A stretch of DNA of 64,000 nt from Sinorhizobium sp. B11. Lineage in GTDB: Bacteria > Pseudomonadota > Alphaproteobacteria > Rhizobiales > Rhizobiaceae. The translations under genes and the position numbers were made by a program. A model generated the notes under the pieces. It was not told where the DNA came from and did no database searches. It saw only the letters and a program-made list of their open reading frames with translations. The stretch is taken from the NCBI GenBank assembly GCA_039725955.1, contig CP091033.1, positions 1,054,001 through 1,118,000 on the forward strand, given 5' to 3'. Numbering within the stretch: the stretch's first letter is position 1; every line of letters begins with the position of its first letter. This document shows positions 9,336 through 17,894 of the stretch, in pieces.

Positions 9336-9361
9336 TGGTCAACTGGCCTGACCAATTGACC
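9336..9361. promoter_or_regulatory. Operator-like nested inverted repeats upstream of the GntR gene
   Basis: TGGTCA (9336-9341) and TGACCA (9349-9354) form a perfect inverted repeat with a 7-base spacer. A second overlapping pair, GGTCAA (9337-9342) and TTGACC (9356-9361), is nested on it. TGGT...ACCA half-sites are the usual shape of FadR-subgroup operators. The CTGACCAATTGA stretch recurs at 9417-9428 in the last codons of the upstream dehydrogenase gene. Location immediately before the regulator start suggests autoregulation; binding itself is inferred. Confidence 0.55.
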
Positions 9362-9406
9362 GCAAGCTATCATCGAGGAAGTTGTGCGTCAATCCGACGC
9401 ATGCAC

Positions 9407-10480
9407 TCACACCGGGCTGACCAATTGATAGGTGGAGGCAAGTGTTCTGAAGGCCTCGACTGTAGCCGGATCCAGCGCAACGCCATGTTTTTCCCGCTCG
9501 GCAGCGACTGCCCATTCCCGATCGCCGGGCGCCAGTACCGTGAAGCCTTCGCGCGCAGGCGATGCCCTCAAGGTGTCGACATAGCGTTTCATGGCGGCAT
9601 CGAAGATATCGATATCAAGGAAAGCGGCCGGGTTCAGTGCGATGACGAAAGCACCGAGACCGCGTGGCTTCGAAAAATCCGGTCCGGGCATCGGCGCGAT
9701 ATCGAAGCTCAGTTTCATGCCAGTGAGCACGGCGCTCAGGATCTCGGGAATGCCGGCGAGCCCTGCGCCTTTGAAGCCGAATTCGCCGCCGAGCGGCGCC
9801 AGCATGTCGGCGACATCGGGATCGGTCGTGTCATAACCCCGTTTATCGGAGGCAACCCCTTCGGGCAGTTGGCGGCTGAGGCTGCGATAGAGCTGTACGC
9901 GGTTATAGGGCACGGCACTGGTCGCCATGTCGAAGAGCCACGGGTTACTGTTCCTGACCGGCACGGCGCAGGCGATCGGATTGGTGCCGTGGAAGCGCAT
10001 GGCGCCATCATGCAGGCGCACGAAGCTGTCGGAATTGCAGAAAGCAAAGCCGATAAAACCGCGATCGGCAGCATCGACCGCATAAGCACCCGCCGGACCA
10101 AAATGCGAAGAATTGCGGATGGCGACGGCGCCGATTCCGAATTCCCCGGCAAGACGCGTGGCATGCTCCATAGCCGTATAGGTGGCAATCGCGCCATGGC
10201 CATTATCTGCATCGAGCGACGCCACGGCGCCGAAGGCGTTTGCCAACGCGAGATGCGGGCGTGGATTGAGACGTCCTTCGATCAATCCCCTCAGGTAATG
10301 AGGAAGCAGGCGCACACCATGGCTGTCGATGCCATAGCGCGTACCATGCAGCATTCCCCGCGTGGCTGCATCCGCCGTCTCCTGGTCCGTGCCGGCGGCG
10401 AGGAAGACCTTTCGGCAGAAATCCTCGATCGCGTCCAGAGGTGCCGGGGAACCAGCGAGGTTTTTGCTGTTACTCGTCAT
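9407..10480 (-). CDS. Malate/lactate (Ldh_2) family NAD(P)-dependent dehydrogenase
   Basis: Member of the Ldh_2 family (malate, 2,3-diketo-L-gulonate, ureidoglycolate or imino-acid reductases), unrelated to classical LDH. It shows the GIDSHGVRLLPHYLRGL region with the conserved SHG, the GVAIRNSSHFG-like cofactor stretch (AIRNSSHFGPAGAYA) and TNPIACAVPV. The ATG at 10480 is preferred over a TTG three codons upstream. It is the most upstream gene of the minus-strand run and is separated from the GntR gene by a 109-base regulatory gap. It presumably acts with the zinc dehydrogenase on the TRAP substrate; the exact substrate is not determinable. Confidence 0.85.
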   Translation of the reverse strand: MTSNSKNLAGSPAPLDAIEDFCRKVFLAAGTDQETADAATRGMLHGTRYGIDSHGVRLLPHYLRGLIEGRLNPRPHLALANAFGAVASLDADNGHGAIATYTAMEHATRLAGEFGIGAVAIRNSSHFGPAGAYAVDAADRGFIGFAFCNSDSFVRLHDGAMRFHGTNPIACAVPVRNSNPWLFDMATSAVPYNRVQLYRSLSRQLPEGVASDKRGYDTTDPDVADMLAPLGGEFGFKGAGLAGIPEILSAVLTGMKLSFDIAPMPGPDFSKPRGLGAFVIALNPAAFLDIDIFDAAMKRYVDTLRASPAREGFTVLAPGDREWAVAAEREKHGVALDPATVEAFRTLASTYQLVSPV

Positions 10481-10601
10481 AGACGTCAATCCGTTCGATG
10501 TGGATCGTCTGCAGACTCTAGCGCGCCGGCGAGAATATTCGATAGTCGGATCGCGCCTGAGACTGCACTTGGTCCAAACATCGGTCGGCCCCCGCCAAAC
10601 G

Positions 10602-11456
10602 TCACGACTTGCCGAGCGAGAGGCGGAACTGACGCGGTGTCGTACCGGTTCGCTGCTTGAAGATGTCGTAAAAGCGGCTGCTGGAGCCGAAGCCGCAGTC
10701 GAGGGCGATCTCCAGGATCGAGTCCTCCGTCTCGGCCAGTCGCTGCATCGCTCGCGCGAGGCGATAGCGTGTCAGGTATTCCATTACGGAGATGCCAAGC
10801 ACATCGCGAAACGCCCGGTTGGCAGTAGTTGGATGCACGTTGGCGCGCCTTCCAAGATCCACCAGGTTGAGCGGTTCGGAAAAATGCCGATTGATCAGAT
10901 CGGTCAACACCTCTGAGTGGCGGATGGCGGGGCTTACCGGGGTCGCAGCGGCTGCAACGGACAAGCCTCGATTATCGGCGTGATCAAGAATGAGCCTGCG
11001 CACCCTAAGCTTGGCCTCATCGGCGATCAGCTGACGCCGGACGGGATCGCCCCTGCCCCATTCCTCGACCCAGGCAGAGACGGTGGCCGGCGTCGTCTCG
11101 CAGCGGCGGGGCTCGACGACGAAGGCACCCTGCATGATTGCCTGTCTCGCCTTCTTGTCGATGGAGAGCGCGAGAAAATCGGCGAGCGGAAGGTAGACGC
11201 AGATGAGCGGCGCTTCCGGCGTCACCAGGATTGTCTGATGGGGAATGGCCGCCCAGAAGAGGACAAGACGCCCGGCCTCCACCCTCTCCTGCCGGCCGTT
11301 GAAGAGATAAGTCATGGCGCCATCGAGAAGCAGGTTGATCTCGACATGGTCGTGCCAATGCGCTGCACTCATGGCATCGGCCGTGTGGCGCTCGATCAGG
11401 AAACTCCGCGGCGATCCCGCCCACTCGCCGCTCCTGCTGAAATGATCGTCCGTCAT
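10602..11456 (-). CDS. AraC family transcriptional regulator with N-terminal cupin
   Basis: A 284-aa activator-type regulator. Residues 1-130 form a cupin-like sugar-sensing domain (HWHDHVEINLLLDGAMTYLFNG). The last 100 residues hold two helix-turn-helices, with the family signature ALDCGFGSSSRFYDIFKQRTGTTPRQFR at the end. It is divergent from the GH4 alpha-galactosidase gene across a 104-base gap that must hold both promoters, an arrangement like MelR/MelA. It is therefore likely to activate the galactosidase gene, and possibly the ABC locus, in response to an alpha-galactoside. The regulated set is inferred from position only. Confidence 0.9.
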   Translation of the reverse strand: MTDDHFSRSGEWAGSPRSFLIERHTADAMSAAHWHDHVEINLLLDGAMTYLFNGRQERVEAGRLVLFWAAIPHQTILVTPEAPLICVYLPLADFLALSIDKKARQAIMQGAFVVEPRRCETTPATVSAWVEEWGRGDPVRRQLIADEAKLRVRRLILDHADNRGLSVAAAATPVSPAIRHSEVLTDLINRHFSEPLNLVDLGRRANVHPTTANRAFRDVLGISVMEYLTRYRLARAMQRLAETEDSILEIALDCGFGSSSRFYDIFKQRTGTTPRQFRLSLGKS

Positions 11457-11560
11457 GTCCTTCCTGCGCTTCGATCCGGGAATACTCCCTCCAATAACAG
11501 GAGGAAATTCTGATTTGGAAGAGGCACCAGTATGACGGTTTTAATTTACGGGAGACCGAA

Positions 11561-12877
11561 ATGCCGAAGATTTGCCTCGTGGGTGCGGGCAGCACCGTTT
11601 TTGCGCAGAACATTCTGGGGGATGTGCTCTCCACACCCTCGGGCAGTGATTATGTGATCAGCCTCTTTGATATCGACCCGGAGCGGCTGAAGACATCGGA
11701 GATCGTCGCGCGACGCATCTGCGAGGCGCTCGACCTGACGAAAGTCAAAATCGAGGCAACCCTCGATCGTCGAGAGGCACTGCGCGGATCGGATTTCGTC
11801 ATCCTGATGATGCAGGTCGGCGGCTACAAGCCTGCGACTGTCACGGATTTCGACGTACCGAAGCGATACGGGCTGCGGCAGACCATTGCCGATACGCTCG
11901 GTATCGGCGGGATCTTCCGCGGACTTCGCACCATTCCGGTGCTGGAGGCGATCTGCCGCGACATGGAAGAGGTTTGCCCCGACGCGCTGCTGATGCAATA
12001 TGTGAACCCGATGGCGATCAATTGCTGGGCGATCAAGCAACTGGCACCCAGTATCCGTACGGTCGGCCTTTGCCATAGCGTGCAACATACCGCCGCTCAT
12101 CTCGCCGCCTGCCTTCGCGAAGACATTGCAGACATCAACTACATCTCGGCTGGCATCAACCACGTCGCCTTCTTCCTGAAATACGAGAAGCTGCATGCCG
12201 ATGGCCGGCGCGAAGATCTCTATCCCCGCCTGAACGCTCTCGCCGGCGATGGACGCGTGCCGGACGACGACCGGGTACGCTTCGATGTGCTGAAGCGGCT
12301 CGGCCATTTCGTGACCGAATCCAGCGAGCATTTCTCCGAATATACGTCGTGGTACATCAAGGATCGCCGTCCCGAGCTCATCGACAAGCTCAACATCCCG
12401 CTCGACGAATATATAAGCCGCTGTGAGCGGCAGATTTCCGAATGGCATGCCCTGCGCCGCGATCTCGAAGGCGACAAGCCGATCGAGGTCTGCCGCAGCA
12501 ATGAATATGCCGCAGGCATCATCAACGCTGCCGTCACAGGTAATCCCGCACTGATCTACGGCAACGTTCCCAACAATGGCCTGATCGAGAACCTGCCGGC
12601 CGAATGTATCGTGGAAGTGCCCTGCCATGTGGACCGGAACGGTATCCAGCCGACCCGCATCGGCAGAATTCCCTCGCAGCTTGCCGCGGTCATGAAGCTC
12701 AGTGTCTCGGTTCAGGAACTGACCGTGGAAGCGGCGCTGACAGGCAAGCGCGATCGCATCTATCAGGCCGCGCTGCTTGATCCGCATACATCGGCAGAAC
12801 TGTCGCCGGATGAAATCTGGGGCCTGGTTGACGACCTGATCGAAGCACACGGCGATCTGCTGCCGAAATACCACTGA
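11561..12877 (+). CDS. melA: Alpha-galactosidase, glycoside hydrolase family 4 (MelA)
   Basis: Cytoplasmic NAD- and Mn-dependent GH4 glycosidase of 438 aa, close in length to E. coli MelA (about 450). The N-terminal Rossmann motif VGAGSTVFAQNILGD, the QIGGY-like segment (MMQVGGYKPATVTDFDVPKRYGL), the metal-binding cysteine/histidine pair in GLCHSVQ and the INHVAFF histidine all match MelA-type enzymes. It hydrolyses alpha-galactosides after uptake by an unusual oxidation-elimination mechanism. It stands between the divergent AraC gene and the DeoR-led ABC operon, with an intrinsic terminator after it, so it is a separate transcript. An alpha-galactosaminide substrate is possible given its neighbours. 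Confidence 0.93.
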   Translation: MPKICLVGAGSTVFAQNILGDVLSTPSGSDYVISLFDIDPERLKTSEIVARRICEALDLTKVKIEATLDRREALRGSDFVILMMQVGGYKPATVTDFDVPKRYGLRQTIADTLGIGGIFRGLRTIPVLEAICRDMEEVCPDALLMQYVNPMAINCWAIKQLAPSIRTVGLCHSVQHTAAHLAACLREDIADINYISAGINHVAFFLKYEKLHADGRREDLYPRLNALAGDGRVPDDDRVRFDVLKRLGHFVTESSEHFSEYTSWYIKDRRPELIDKLNIPLDEYISRCERQISEWHALRRDLEGDKPIEVCRSNEYAAGIINAAVTGNPALIYGNVPNNGLIENLPAECIVEVPCHVDRNGIQPTRIGRIPSQLAAVMKLSVSVQELTVEAALTGKRDRIYQAALLDPHTSAELSPDEIWGLVDDLIEAHGDLLPKYH

Positions 12878-12917
12878 GGCCGTCAGAGCCGCGACCACCA
12901 GAATGCTAGTCGTCAAG

Positions 12918-12960
12918 AAGCACGCCATCCCTCGGGAGGGCGTGCTTTTGTTTGTCTTTT
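12918..12960 (+). terminator. Rho-independent terminator after melA
   Basis: A 9-bp GC-rich stem AAGCACGCC/GGCGTGCTT (12918-12926 with 12939-12947) closes a 12-base loop and runs into a T-rich tract TTTTGTTTGTCTTTT. It lies 40 bases after the melA stop and before the DeoR gene. Confidence 0.88.
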
Positions 12961-12994
12961 AAATCCCCGCCGCGGTCCGCAAAAAGATCACAAA

Positions 12995-13022
12995 CGATCA
13001 GAATCTTGATTGACATTGATCG
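12995..13022. promoter_or_regulatory. Inverted repeat upstream of the DeoR gene
   Basis: CGATCA (12995-13000) and TGATCG (13017-13022) form an inverted repeat. Further GATCA/TTGAT half-sites lie at 12986-12990, 13006-13010 and 13016-13020. The stretch is notably AT-richer than its surroundings and lies 53-80 bases before the GTG start of the DeoR gene. It is a candidate operator for that regulator; a clear -10/-35 pair was not recognised. Confidence 0.4.
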
Positions 13023-13074
13023 TATTGAGTGGGAACGTTGACGCAAATAAAGGATAAACAGCAGGGGGCGATCC

Positions 13075-13869
13075 GTGAATCAGACTGGCGGCGTGAAAAC
13101 TGACCGGCTCGATGCCATCCGCAGCCATCTCTATGCGAACGGCTTTTCGACCATTCAGGATCTGGCCGATGCGGTCGGCGCTTCGCTCGCAACAGTCCGG
13201 CGCGACCTGCAGGTTCTTGAGCAGGACGGCGCGATCGACAGGGTGCACGGCGGAGCCCGCATCGCCGAAGGGTCCTCGGTCGAACTGGCCTTCCAGGAGC
13301 GTGAAAAGCGCCATCTTTCGGCCAAGCGCGCGATCGCGAACGCGGCCTATGAAAAGCTTCTGCCGCGCACGGCGATCTTCCTCGATGCCGGAACGACGGT
13401 TCTTCAGCTTGCCCGGCTGATCCGTATCAATCCGATGCCGCTGCGCATCTTTACCAACGGCCTGATCGTCGCTCAGGAATTCCTGAATATTCCGCATCTC
13501 GAAGTCGTGCTTCTCGGCGGCCATCTGCGCAGTGAAAATGCCTCTCTCGTCGGCCCGCAGGCCGAGGCAATGCTGGAAACGATCTGGTTCGATCAGCTCT
13601 TTCTGGGTGCAAGCGCCATCAGCCCGGATGGGGCGATCTATAGTGTCGACAGCGCGGAAGCCAGTCTGAACCGGCGCATGCTCGCCCGCTCTGCCAATGG
13701 TTATGTTCTCGCCGATTCCTCGAAATTCGGGACGATGGCGACTTACAAGGTCGCGCCGCTGAATGCGGCAAAACTCATCACCGACAGGGGCCTGGCGCCC
13801 CAATGGCGCGCCGAACTCGCCAATTTCGGTGTCGATGCAACCTATGCCGAGCTCGGAGCAAAAGAATGA
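13075..13869 (+). CDS. DeoR family transcriptional regulator (AgaR-like)
   Basis: Sugar-operon repressor of 264 aa. The N-terminal DeoR helix-turn-helix (TIQDLADAVGASLATVRRDLQVLEQDGAIDRVHGGA, residues 24-60) precedes a sugar-phosphate-sensing domain with the conserved FLDAGTTVLQLAR, FTNGL and GGHLR motifs. Translation begins at a GTG at 13075 with GCAGGGGG just upstream. The stop overlaps the kinase start (ATGA), so regulator and pathway genes are translated as one unit. By analogy with AgaR it probably responds to a phosphorylated amino sugar or tagatose phosphate; that ligand is inferred. Confidence 0.92.
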   Translation: MNQTGGVKTDRLDAIRSHLYANGFSTIQDLADAVGASLATVRRDLQVLEQDGAIDRVHGGARIAEGSSVELAFQEREKRHLSAKRAIANAAYEKLLPRTAIFLDAGTTVLQLARLIRINPMPLRIFTNGLIVAQEFLNIPHLEVVLLGGHLRSENASLVGPQAEAMLETIWFDQLFLGASAISPDGAIYSVDSAEASLNRRMLARSANGYVLADSSKFGTMATYKVAPLNAAKLITDRGLAPQWRAELANFGVDATYAELGAKE

Positions 13870-14828
13870 GCCACGAGCTGATCCTTGGCATCGACGGCGG
13901 CGGCAGCAAGGTGCTCGTTACTCTGGCCGACAAAGACGGCAGGATTCTGCGCACCGCGCTTGGCGGCGGCGTCAATCCCATGGACAATCCGAACTGGCGA
14001 CAGGAACTGGAGCAGCGTATCGAACCGTTCCGCAATGAGCCGGGATTGGCCGCTGTCGGCGCTGCCTTGCCTGCGTACGGTGAAGTTGCGCACCTCTCCT
14101 CTCTCCAGAAGCGATGTATCGACGAAGCCTTCCCGGATATTCGCAGAACGGTCCTCAACGATGTCGACGCCGCCCACCTCGGCGCCTTTGCCGGGCGCCC
14201 GGGTATACTTGTCCTATCGGGGACCGGTTCCATGTCCTGGGCACGCAACGGCGCCGGAGCCTCCGCACGCGTCGGCGGTTGGGGCGATGTGATCGGCGAC
14301 GAAGGCAGCAGCTATTGGATCGGCCGCGAAGCACTGCACCTTATCAGCCAGAGCCTTGATGGACGCGCCAAGCCTACCGCGCTGGCAAAGGCTGTTTACG
14401 AGCACCTCGAGCTCGACATGTCAGATCCGGTCAACGCTCTCGGTGGCTGGATCAGCGGGCTCGCAAGGCCGCGCGCGGGGATTGCGGCGCTCTCCGTCCT
14501 TGTCGACCGGGCAGCGAGCAAAGGCGACGAAGCAGCAATCGATCTGATCGACAGATCGGCCCAAGAGCTTGCCAAGCACCATTGGGCAATATCGGGCCAT
14601 TGTGAAACCGGCACCGACTGGACTTATGCGGGCGGGACCTTTTCCAGCCGCCTGCTGCTCGAGGCCGTCGAACGACGGATCGGCCGGCGGGCGGTCTCGC
14701 CCGTGCTTCCCCCCATTGGCGGCGCGCTTCTGGCCGCTGCCCAACTTCTCGACTGGCAGCTTGACGAGCGCTGGTTCGGGCAAATCGCGATTGCGGCAGA
14801 AGCCGTGATCGCGCGATCAAGACAATGA
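13866..14828 (+). CDS. BadF/BadG-type sugar kinase (N-acetylhexosamine kinase-like)
   Basis: ATPase of the sugar kinase/actin fold, about 320 aa. The phosphate-1 motif ILGIDGGGSKVLVTLAD is at residues 5-20, the NDVDAAHLGA catalytic-aspartate region is near residue 97, and the phosphate-2 motif LSGTGSMSWA follows. The start at 13866 overlaps the DeoR stop; an ORF extension to 13803 is out of frame with the expected N-terminus. Homologues phosphorylate N-acetylglucosamine or glucosamine. Beside AgaS and GatZ homologues it is the only kinase of the locus and probably phosphorylates the imported (amino)sugar. Specificity is inference. Confidence 0.85.
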   Translation: MSHELILGIDGGGSKVLVTLADKDGRILRTALGGGVNPMDNPNWRQELEQRIEPFRNEPGLAAVGAALPAYGEVAHLSSLQKRCIDEAFPDIRRTVLNDVDAAHLGAFAGRPGILVLSGTGSMSWARNGAGASARVGGWGDVIGDEGSSYWIGREALHLISQSLDGRAKPTALAKAVYEHLELDMSDPVNALGGWISGLARPRAGIAALSVLVDRAASKGDEAAIDLIDRSAQELAKHHWAISGHCETGTDWTYAGGTFSSRLLLEAVERRIGRRAVSPVLPPIGGALLAAAQLLDWQLDERWFGQIAIAAEAVIARSRQ

Positions 14829-14855
14829 CTGTCAAAGATAAAGAAGGATGGGAAC

Positions 14856-16112
14856 ATGCGTAAATTCATATTGCCTTTGCTTGCCTCAGCCGCACTTGCG
14901 ATTGCCCTGCCTGCTTTGGCGGACGACGCCAAGCCGCTTGCCGGCCAATCGATCACGGTGCTCATGCCATCGCCGCAGGGCCCCACGGTTGCGGCCGATT
15001 TCGAAGCCGAGACCGGCATTCACGTCGATCTCCAGACACTCTCCTGGGATGACATCCGACCGAAACTGGTAACGGCGCTGGTAGCGGGTACAGCGCCGGC
15101 CGATGTTACCGAATTCGACTGGTCGTGGACGGGACAGTTCAGTGCCGCCGGCTGGTACATGCCGCTCAACGACGTGATCGACAAGGATACGGTCGCTGAC
15201 ATCGGCGTCGCCAAGATCTTCACCGTCGACGGCCAGTTGCTCGGCGTGCCTTACACGAACGACTTCCGCGTCATGCTCGTCAACAAGAAGCATTTCACCG
15301 ACGCCGGCGTTACCGAAATGCCGAAAACACTCGACGCTTTGGTCGCTGCGGCAAAGAAGATCAAGGAAAAAGGCATCTCCGCCTATCCGATCGGCCTGCC
15401 GCTCTCGGCGACGGAGGGTGCCTCTACCAGCTGGTACCTGCTGACCAAGGCCTTTGGCGGCGAACTCTTCGACAAGGACTTCAAGCCGCTTTTCCTCACC
15501 CCCGATTCAGCCGGCCATAAGGCGCTCGCCTTCGAACTGAGCCTGCTGAAGGACGGTCTGGTCGATCCGGCCTCGACAGGCCTCAAAGATAGCCAGATCA
15601 ACGAGAGCATGTTCGCCCAGGGGCTGACGAGCATCATGATCTCGGGCGAACCCGGTCGCCTGGGTCAGATGAACGACCCGAAGCAGTCCAAGGTCGCCGG
15701 ACAGGTGGAAGCCATCCTGGTGCCGACCGAAAGCGGCCAGACCCGTAGTTTCGGCCTTCCGGAAGCGCTTGCCATTCCGAACGTCTCGCAGAACAAGGAA
15801 GCGGCAGTCGCCTTCGTCAAATGGTTCACCAGCAGGGAGTTCCAGAAGAAGAATGCGGCAAACGGTTTCCTGCCCACGCGCACTTCCGCCCTCTCCGAGC
15901 TCAACACGGAAGGCAAGCTGACGAGCGGCGACGCGCTCGTTGCGCAATCGAAGACCGTCGAGCCGCTTTTCCAGCAGGGAACGCCGCCGTGGTATCCGCA
16001 GTTCTCAAGCGCGGTCAACACGGCGATCAACAGCGCGGCGAAGGATCAGATGACGGTTGACCAGGCCATGCAGGCCATCGCGGACGCCGCCAAGCAGGCC
16101 ATGGCGCAATGA
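14856..16112 (+). CDS. Sugar ABC transporter substrate-binding protein
   Basis: Family-1 extracellular sugar receptor of 418 aa with a signal peptide (MRKFILPLLASAALAIALPALA). The mature part contains the typical GQSITVLMP strand, ALVAGTAPADVTEFDW, and the late VAFVKWFTSREFQKKNAANGFLPTR segment. GAAGGAT precedes the start. The stop overlaps the next gene's ATG by four bases. Together with two permeases and the MalK-type ATPase at the end of the operon it makes a complete carbohydrate importer. The cargo is probably the galactosamine- or galactose-type sugar handled by the neighbouring enzymes, which is inference from context. Confidence 0.93.
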   Translation: MRKFILPLLASAALAIALPALADDAKPLAGQSITVLMPSPQGPTVAADFEAETGIHVDLQTLSWDDIRPKLVTALVAGTAPADVTEFDWSWTGQFSAAGWYMPLNDVIDKDTVADIGVAKIFTVDGQLLGVPYTNDFRVMLVNKKHFTDAGVTEMPKTLDALVAAAKKIKEKGISAYPIGLPLSATEGASTSWYLLTKAFGGELFDKDFKPLFLTPDSAGHKALAFELSLLKDGLVDPASTGLKDSQINESMFAQGLTSIMISGEPGRLGQMNDPKQSKVAGQVEAILVPTESGQTRSFGLPEALAIPNVSQNKEAAVAFVKWFTSREFQKKNAANGFLPTRTSALSELNTEGKLTSGDALVAQSKTVEPLFQQGTPPWYPQFSSAVNTAINSAAKDQMTVDQAMQAIADAAKQAMAQ

Positions 16113-17026
16113 CGACAGCTACTGTCGAAGGTATCGCAGCCAAGCGGAGTGTCGGCTTCAACGCCGACACGATGCTTGGCCTGCTGCTGGTACTGCCGAT
16201 CCTTGTGACGATGGCAGCTCTGGTCTTCTATCCGATGGGCCGGACGGTCTGGGACTCGCTGCATCGGGTCAATCCGATGCAGGCGGGAACCCCTTTCGTC
16301 GGGCTGGAAAACTACACGCGCATGCTGTCGGACGGGCAGCTTGGAACGACGTGGACGAATACGCTCATCTACGTCGTCCTTGCCGTCGTTGCGGAAACCG
16401 TCTTCGGCGTGCTTGCCGCAGCACTCATCAACCAGGTGAAGGTCGGGCGTCAGTGGGTACTGGCGGCCGTCATCCTGCCCTGGGCGCTCCCCGGCGTCGT
16501 CAATTCCGTTATCTGGTTGTGGATCTATCAGCCGGGTGCCGGCCTGTTGAACGGCATTCTCGTCGCACTCGGCCTGCCCTTCGAAAACCATGTCTGGTTC
16601 AATGACCGGACGAGCGCGATCATCGCCGTGACCGTCGTGCATGTCTGGCGCATGATGCCGCTGACGATCGTCATTGTGCTGGCCGCCATGCAGAGCATTC
16701 CGGCGCATCTCTACGAGGCTGCCCGTATCGACGGCGCGACCCGCGTGCAGATGTTCAGCCTGGTCACGCTTCCGCTCGTGCGCAGCGCCCTCGCCGTTGC
16801 CATGACGAATGCGACCGTCAACGCTTTCAACCTCTTCGACGAGGCCTGGGTGCTTGCCGGATCGAGCCTCGAAACACGGCCGATCCTCGTGCAGATCTAT
16901 CTCGAGACCTTCCAGAACCTTCGCTTCTCCTACGGAATGGCACTGTCTGTCGTCATCACGCTGGTGTCGCTGCTGGTTTCGCTGGTCTACGTCCTCCGCG
17001 TCTATCGCAACACACGGTTCGACTGA
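16109..17026 (+). CDS. Sugar ABC transporter permease (MalF-type)
   Basis: Inner-membrane permease of 305 aa with six hydrophobic segments, the first at about residues 22-45. The carbohydrate-permease features GLENYTRML and the EAA loop YEAARIDGATRVQMFSLVTLPL are clear. The start overlaps the receptor stop (ATGA) and the stop overlaps the next permease by one base (TGATG), so the three transporter genes are translationally coupled. Confidence 0.95.
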   Translation: MTTATVEGIAAKRSVGFNADTMLGLLLVLPILVTMAALVFYPMGRTVWDSLHRVNPMQAGTPFVGLENYTRMLSDGQLGTTWTNTLIYVVLAVVAETVFGVLAAALINQVKVGRQWVLAAVILPWALPGVVNSVIWLWIYQPGAGLLNGILVALGLPFENHVWFNDRTSAIIAVTVVHVWRMMPLTIVIVLAAMQSIPAHLYEAARIDGATRVQMFSLVTLPLVRSALAVAMTNATVNAFNLFDEAWVLAGSSLETRPILVQIYLETFQNLRFSYGMALSVVITLVSLLVSLVYVLRVYRNTRFD

Positions 17027-17883
17027 TGAAACCAACCATTCTCTATCGCCTGATGATATGGACGGGTCTTGCTTTGCTGCTGATCTGGTCGCTCGGCCCA
17101 ATCTATTGGACGCTCGCAAGTTCCGTGACGCCGACGGAGGATTTCTCCACGCGGCCGATCCATTTCTTCCCGCAGCATTTCACGCTCGACCACTATTCGC
17201 GCCTGCTCGGCATCAACATTTCCCGGATCGGCGGGGTGGAGGTGTGGAAACAATTCCGTGCAGCGCTGCTCAACAGCGTAATCACATCTGCTGCCGCCAC
17301 GGCTCTCTGCGTCGCAATCTCTGCACTCGGCGCCTATGCCTTCACCAGGATGCGTTTTCCGGGGCGTCACCTTCTATTCGGCGCCGTCGTTGCGACGCTC
17401 GCCATCCCTGCCTATGCGGTGCTGATCCCACTCTATCAGATCATGATCAAGATGCATCTGGTCGACACCTATACCGGCGTCTCGCTGATCTACGTCTCGG
17501 CCTATCTGCCGCTCTCCCTTTGGCTGCTGCGCAGCGTCTTCGAGCAGCTTCCGATCGCACTCGAAGAGGCTGCACAGCTCGATGGCGCAGGCCGCCTCTT
17601 CATCTTCTTCAACATAGTGCTGCCGCTCGCCGGACCCGGCCTGACGGCCGCCGCTATCCTCACTTTCCTGGGGGCCTGGGGCCAATACCTCGTTCCTCTC
17701 ATCTTCTCGCCGCAGTCGACGAAACCCCTGACGGTTCTCATTCCCGAATTCGTCACCAAGAATTTCATCGACTACGGGCTGATCACGGCAAGCGGATCGA
17801 TCGCCATCGTCATCCCTGCCCTGGTCGTCATCTTCCTCAACCGGTACCTCGTCAGCGGCCTGCTGGCTGGTTCGGTCAAATAA
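17026..17883 (+). CDS. Sugar ABC transporter permease (MalG-type)
   Basis: Second permease, 285 aa, with an N-terminal membrane helix, a periplasmic loop (SSVTPTEDFSTRPIHFFPQHFTLDHYSRLL) and five further segments. The EAA loop reads EEAAQLDGAGRLFIFFNIVLPLAGPG. The GAWGQYLVPLIF stretch is typical of MalG-like proteins. It overlaps the MalF-type gene by one base and is followed 11 bases later by the SIS isomerase. Confidence 0.95.
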   Translation: MKPTILYRLMIWTGLALLLIWSLGPIYWTLASSVTPTEDFSTRPIHFFPQHFTLDHYSRLLGINISRIGGVEVWKQFRAALLNSVITSAAATALCVAISALGAYAFTRMRFPGRHLLFGAVVATLAIPAYAVLIPLYQIMIKMHLVDTYTGVSLIYVSAYLPLSLWLLRSVFEQLPIALEEAAQLDGAGRLFIFFNIVLPLAGPGLTAAAILTFLGAWGQYLVPLIFSPQSTKPLTVLIPEFVTKNFIDYGLITASGSIAIVIPALVVIFLNRYLVSGLLAGSVK

Positions 17884-17894
17884 TCGGAGACATC

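Noticed and set aside
9299..10660. Plus-strand open frame of 453 codons opposite the Ldh_2 gene
   Set aside because: Antisense shadow: the minus strand encodes a complete Ldh_2 protein, and the plus frame has no recognisable features.
11546..12928. Minus-strand open frame of 460 codons opposite melA
   Set aside because: Antisense shadow of a textbook GH4 alpha-galactosidase.
16809..17894. Upstream extension of the SIS isomerase frame through the MalG-type permease
   Set aside because: The extension is Arg/Ser/His-rich and out of frame with the permease; the isomerase has its own ATG and ribosome-binding site at 17895.
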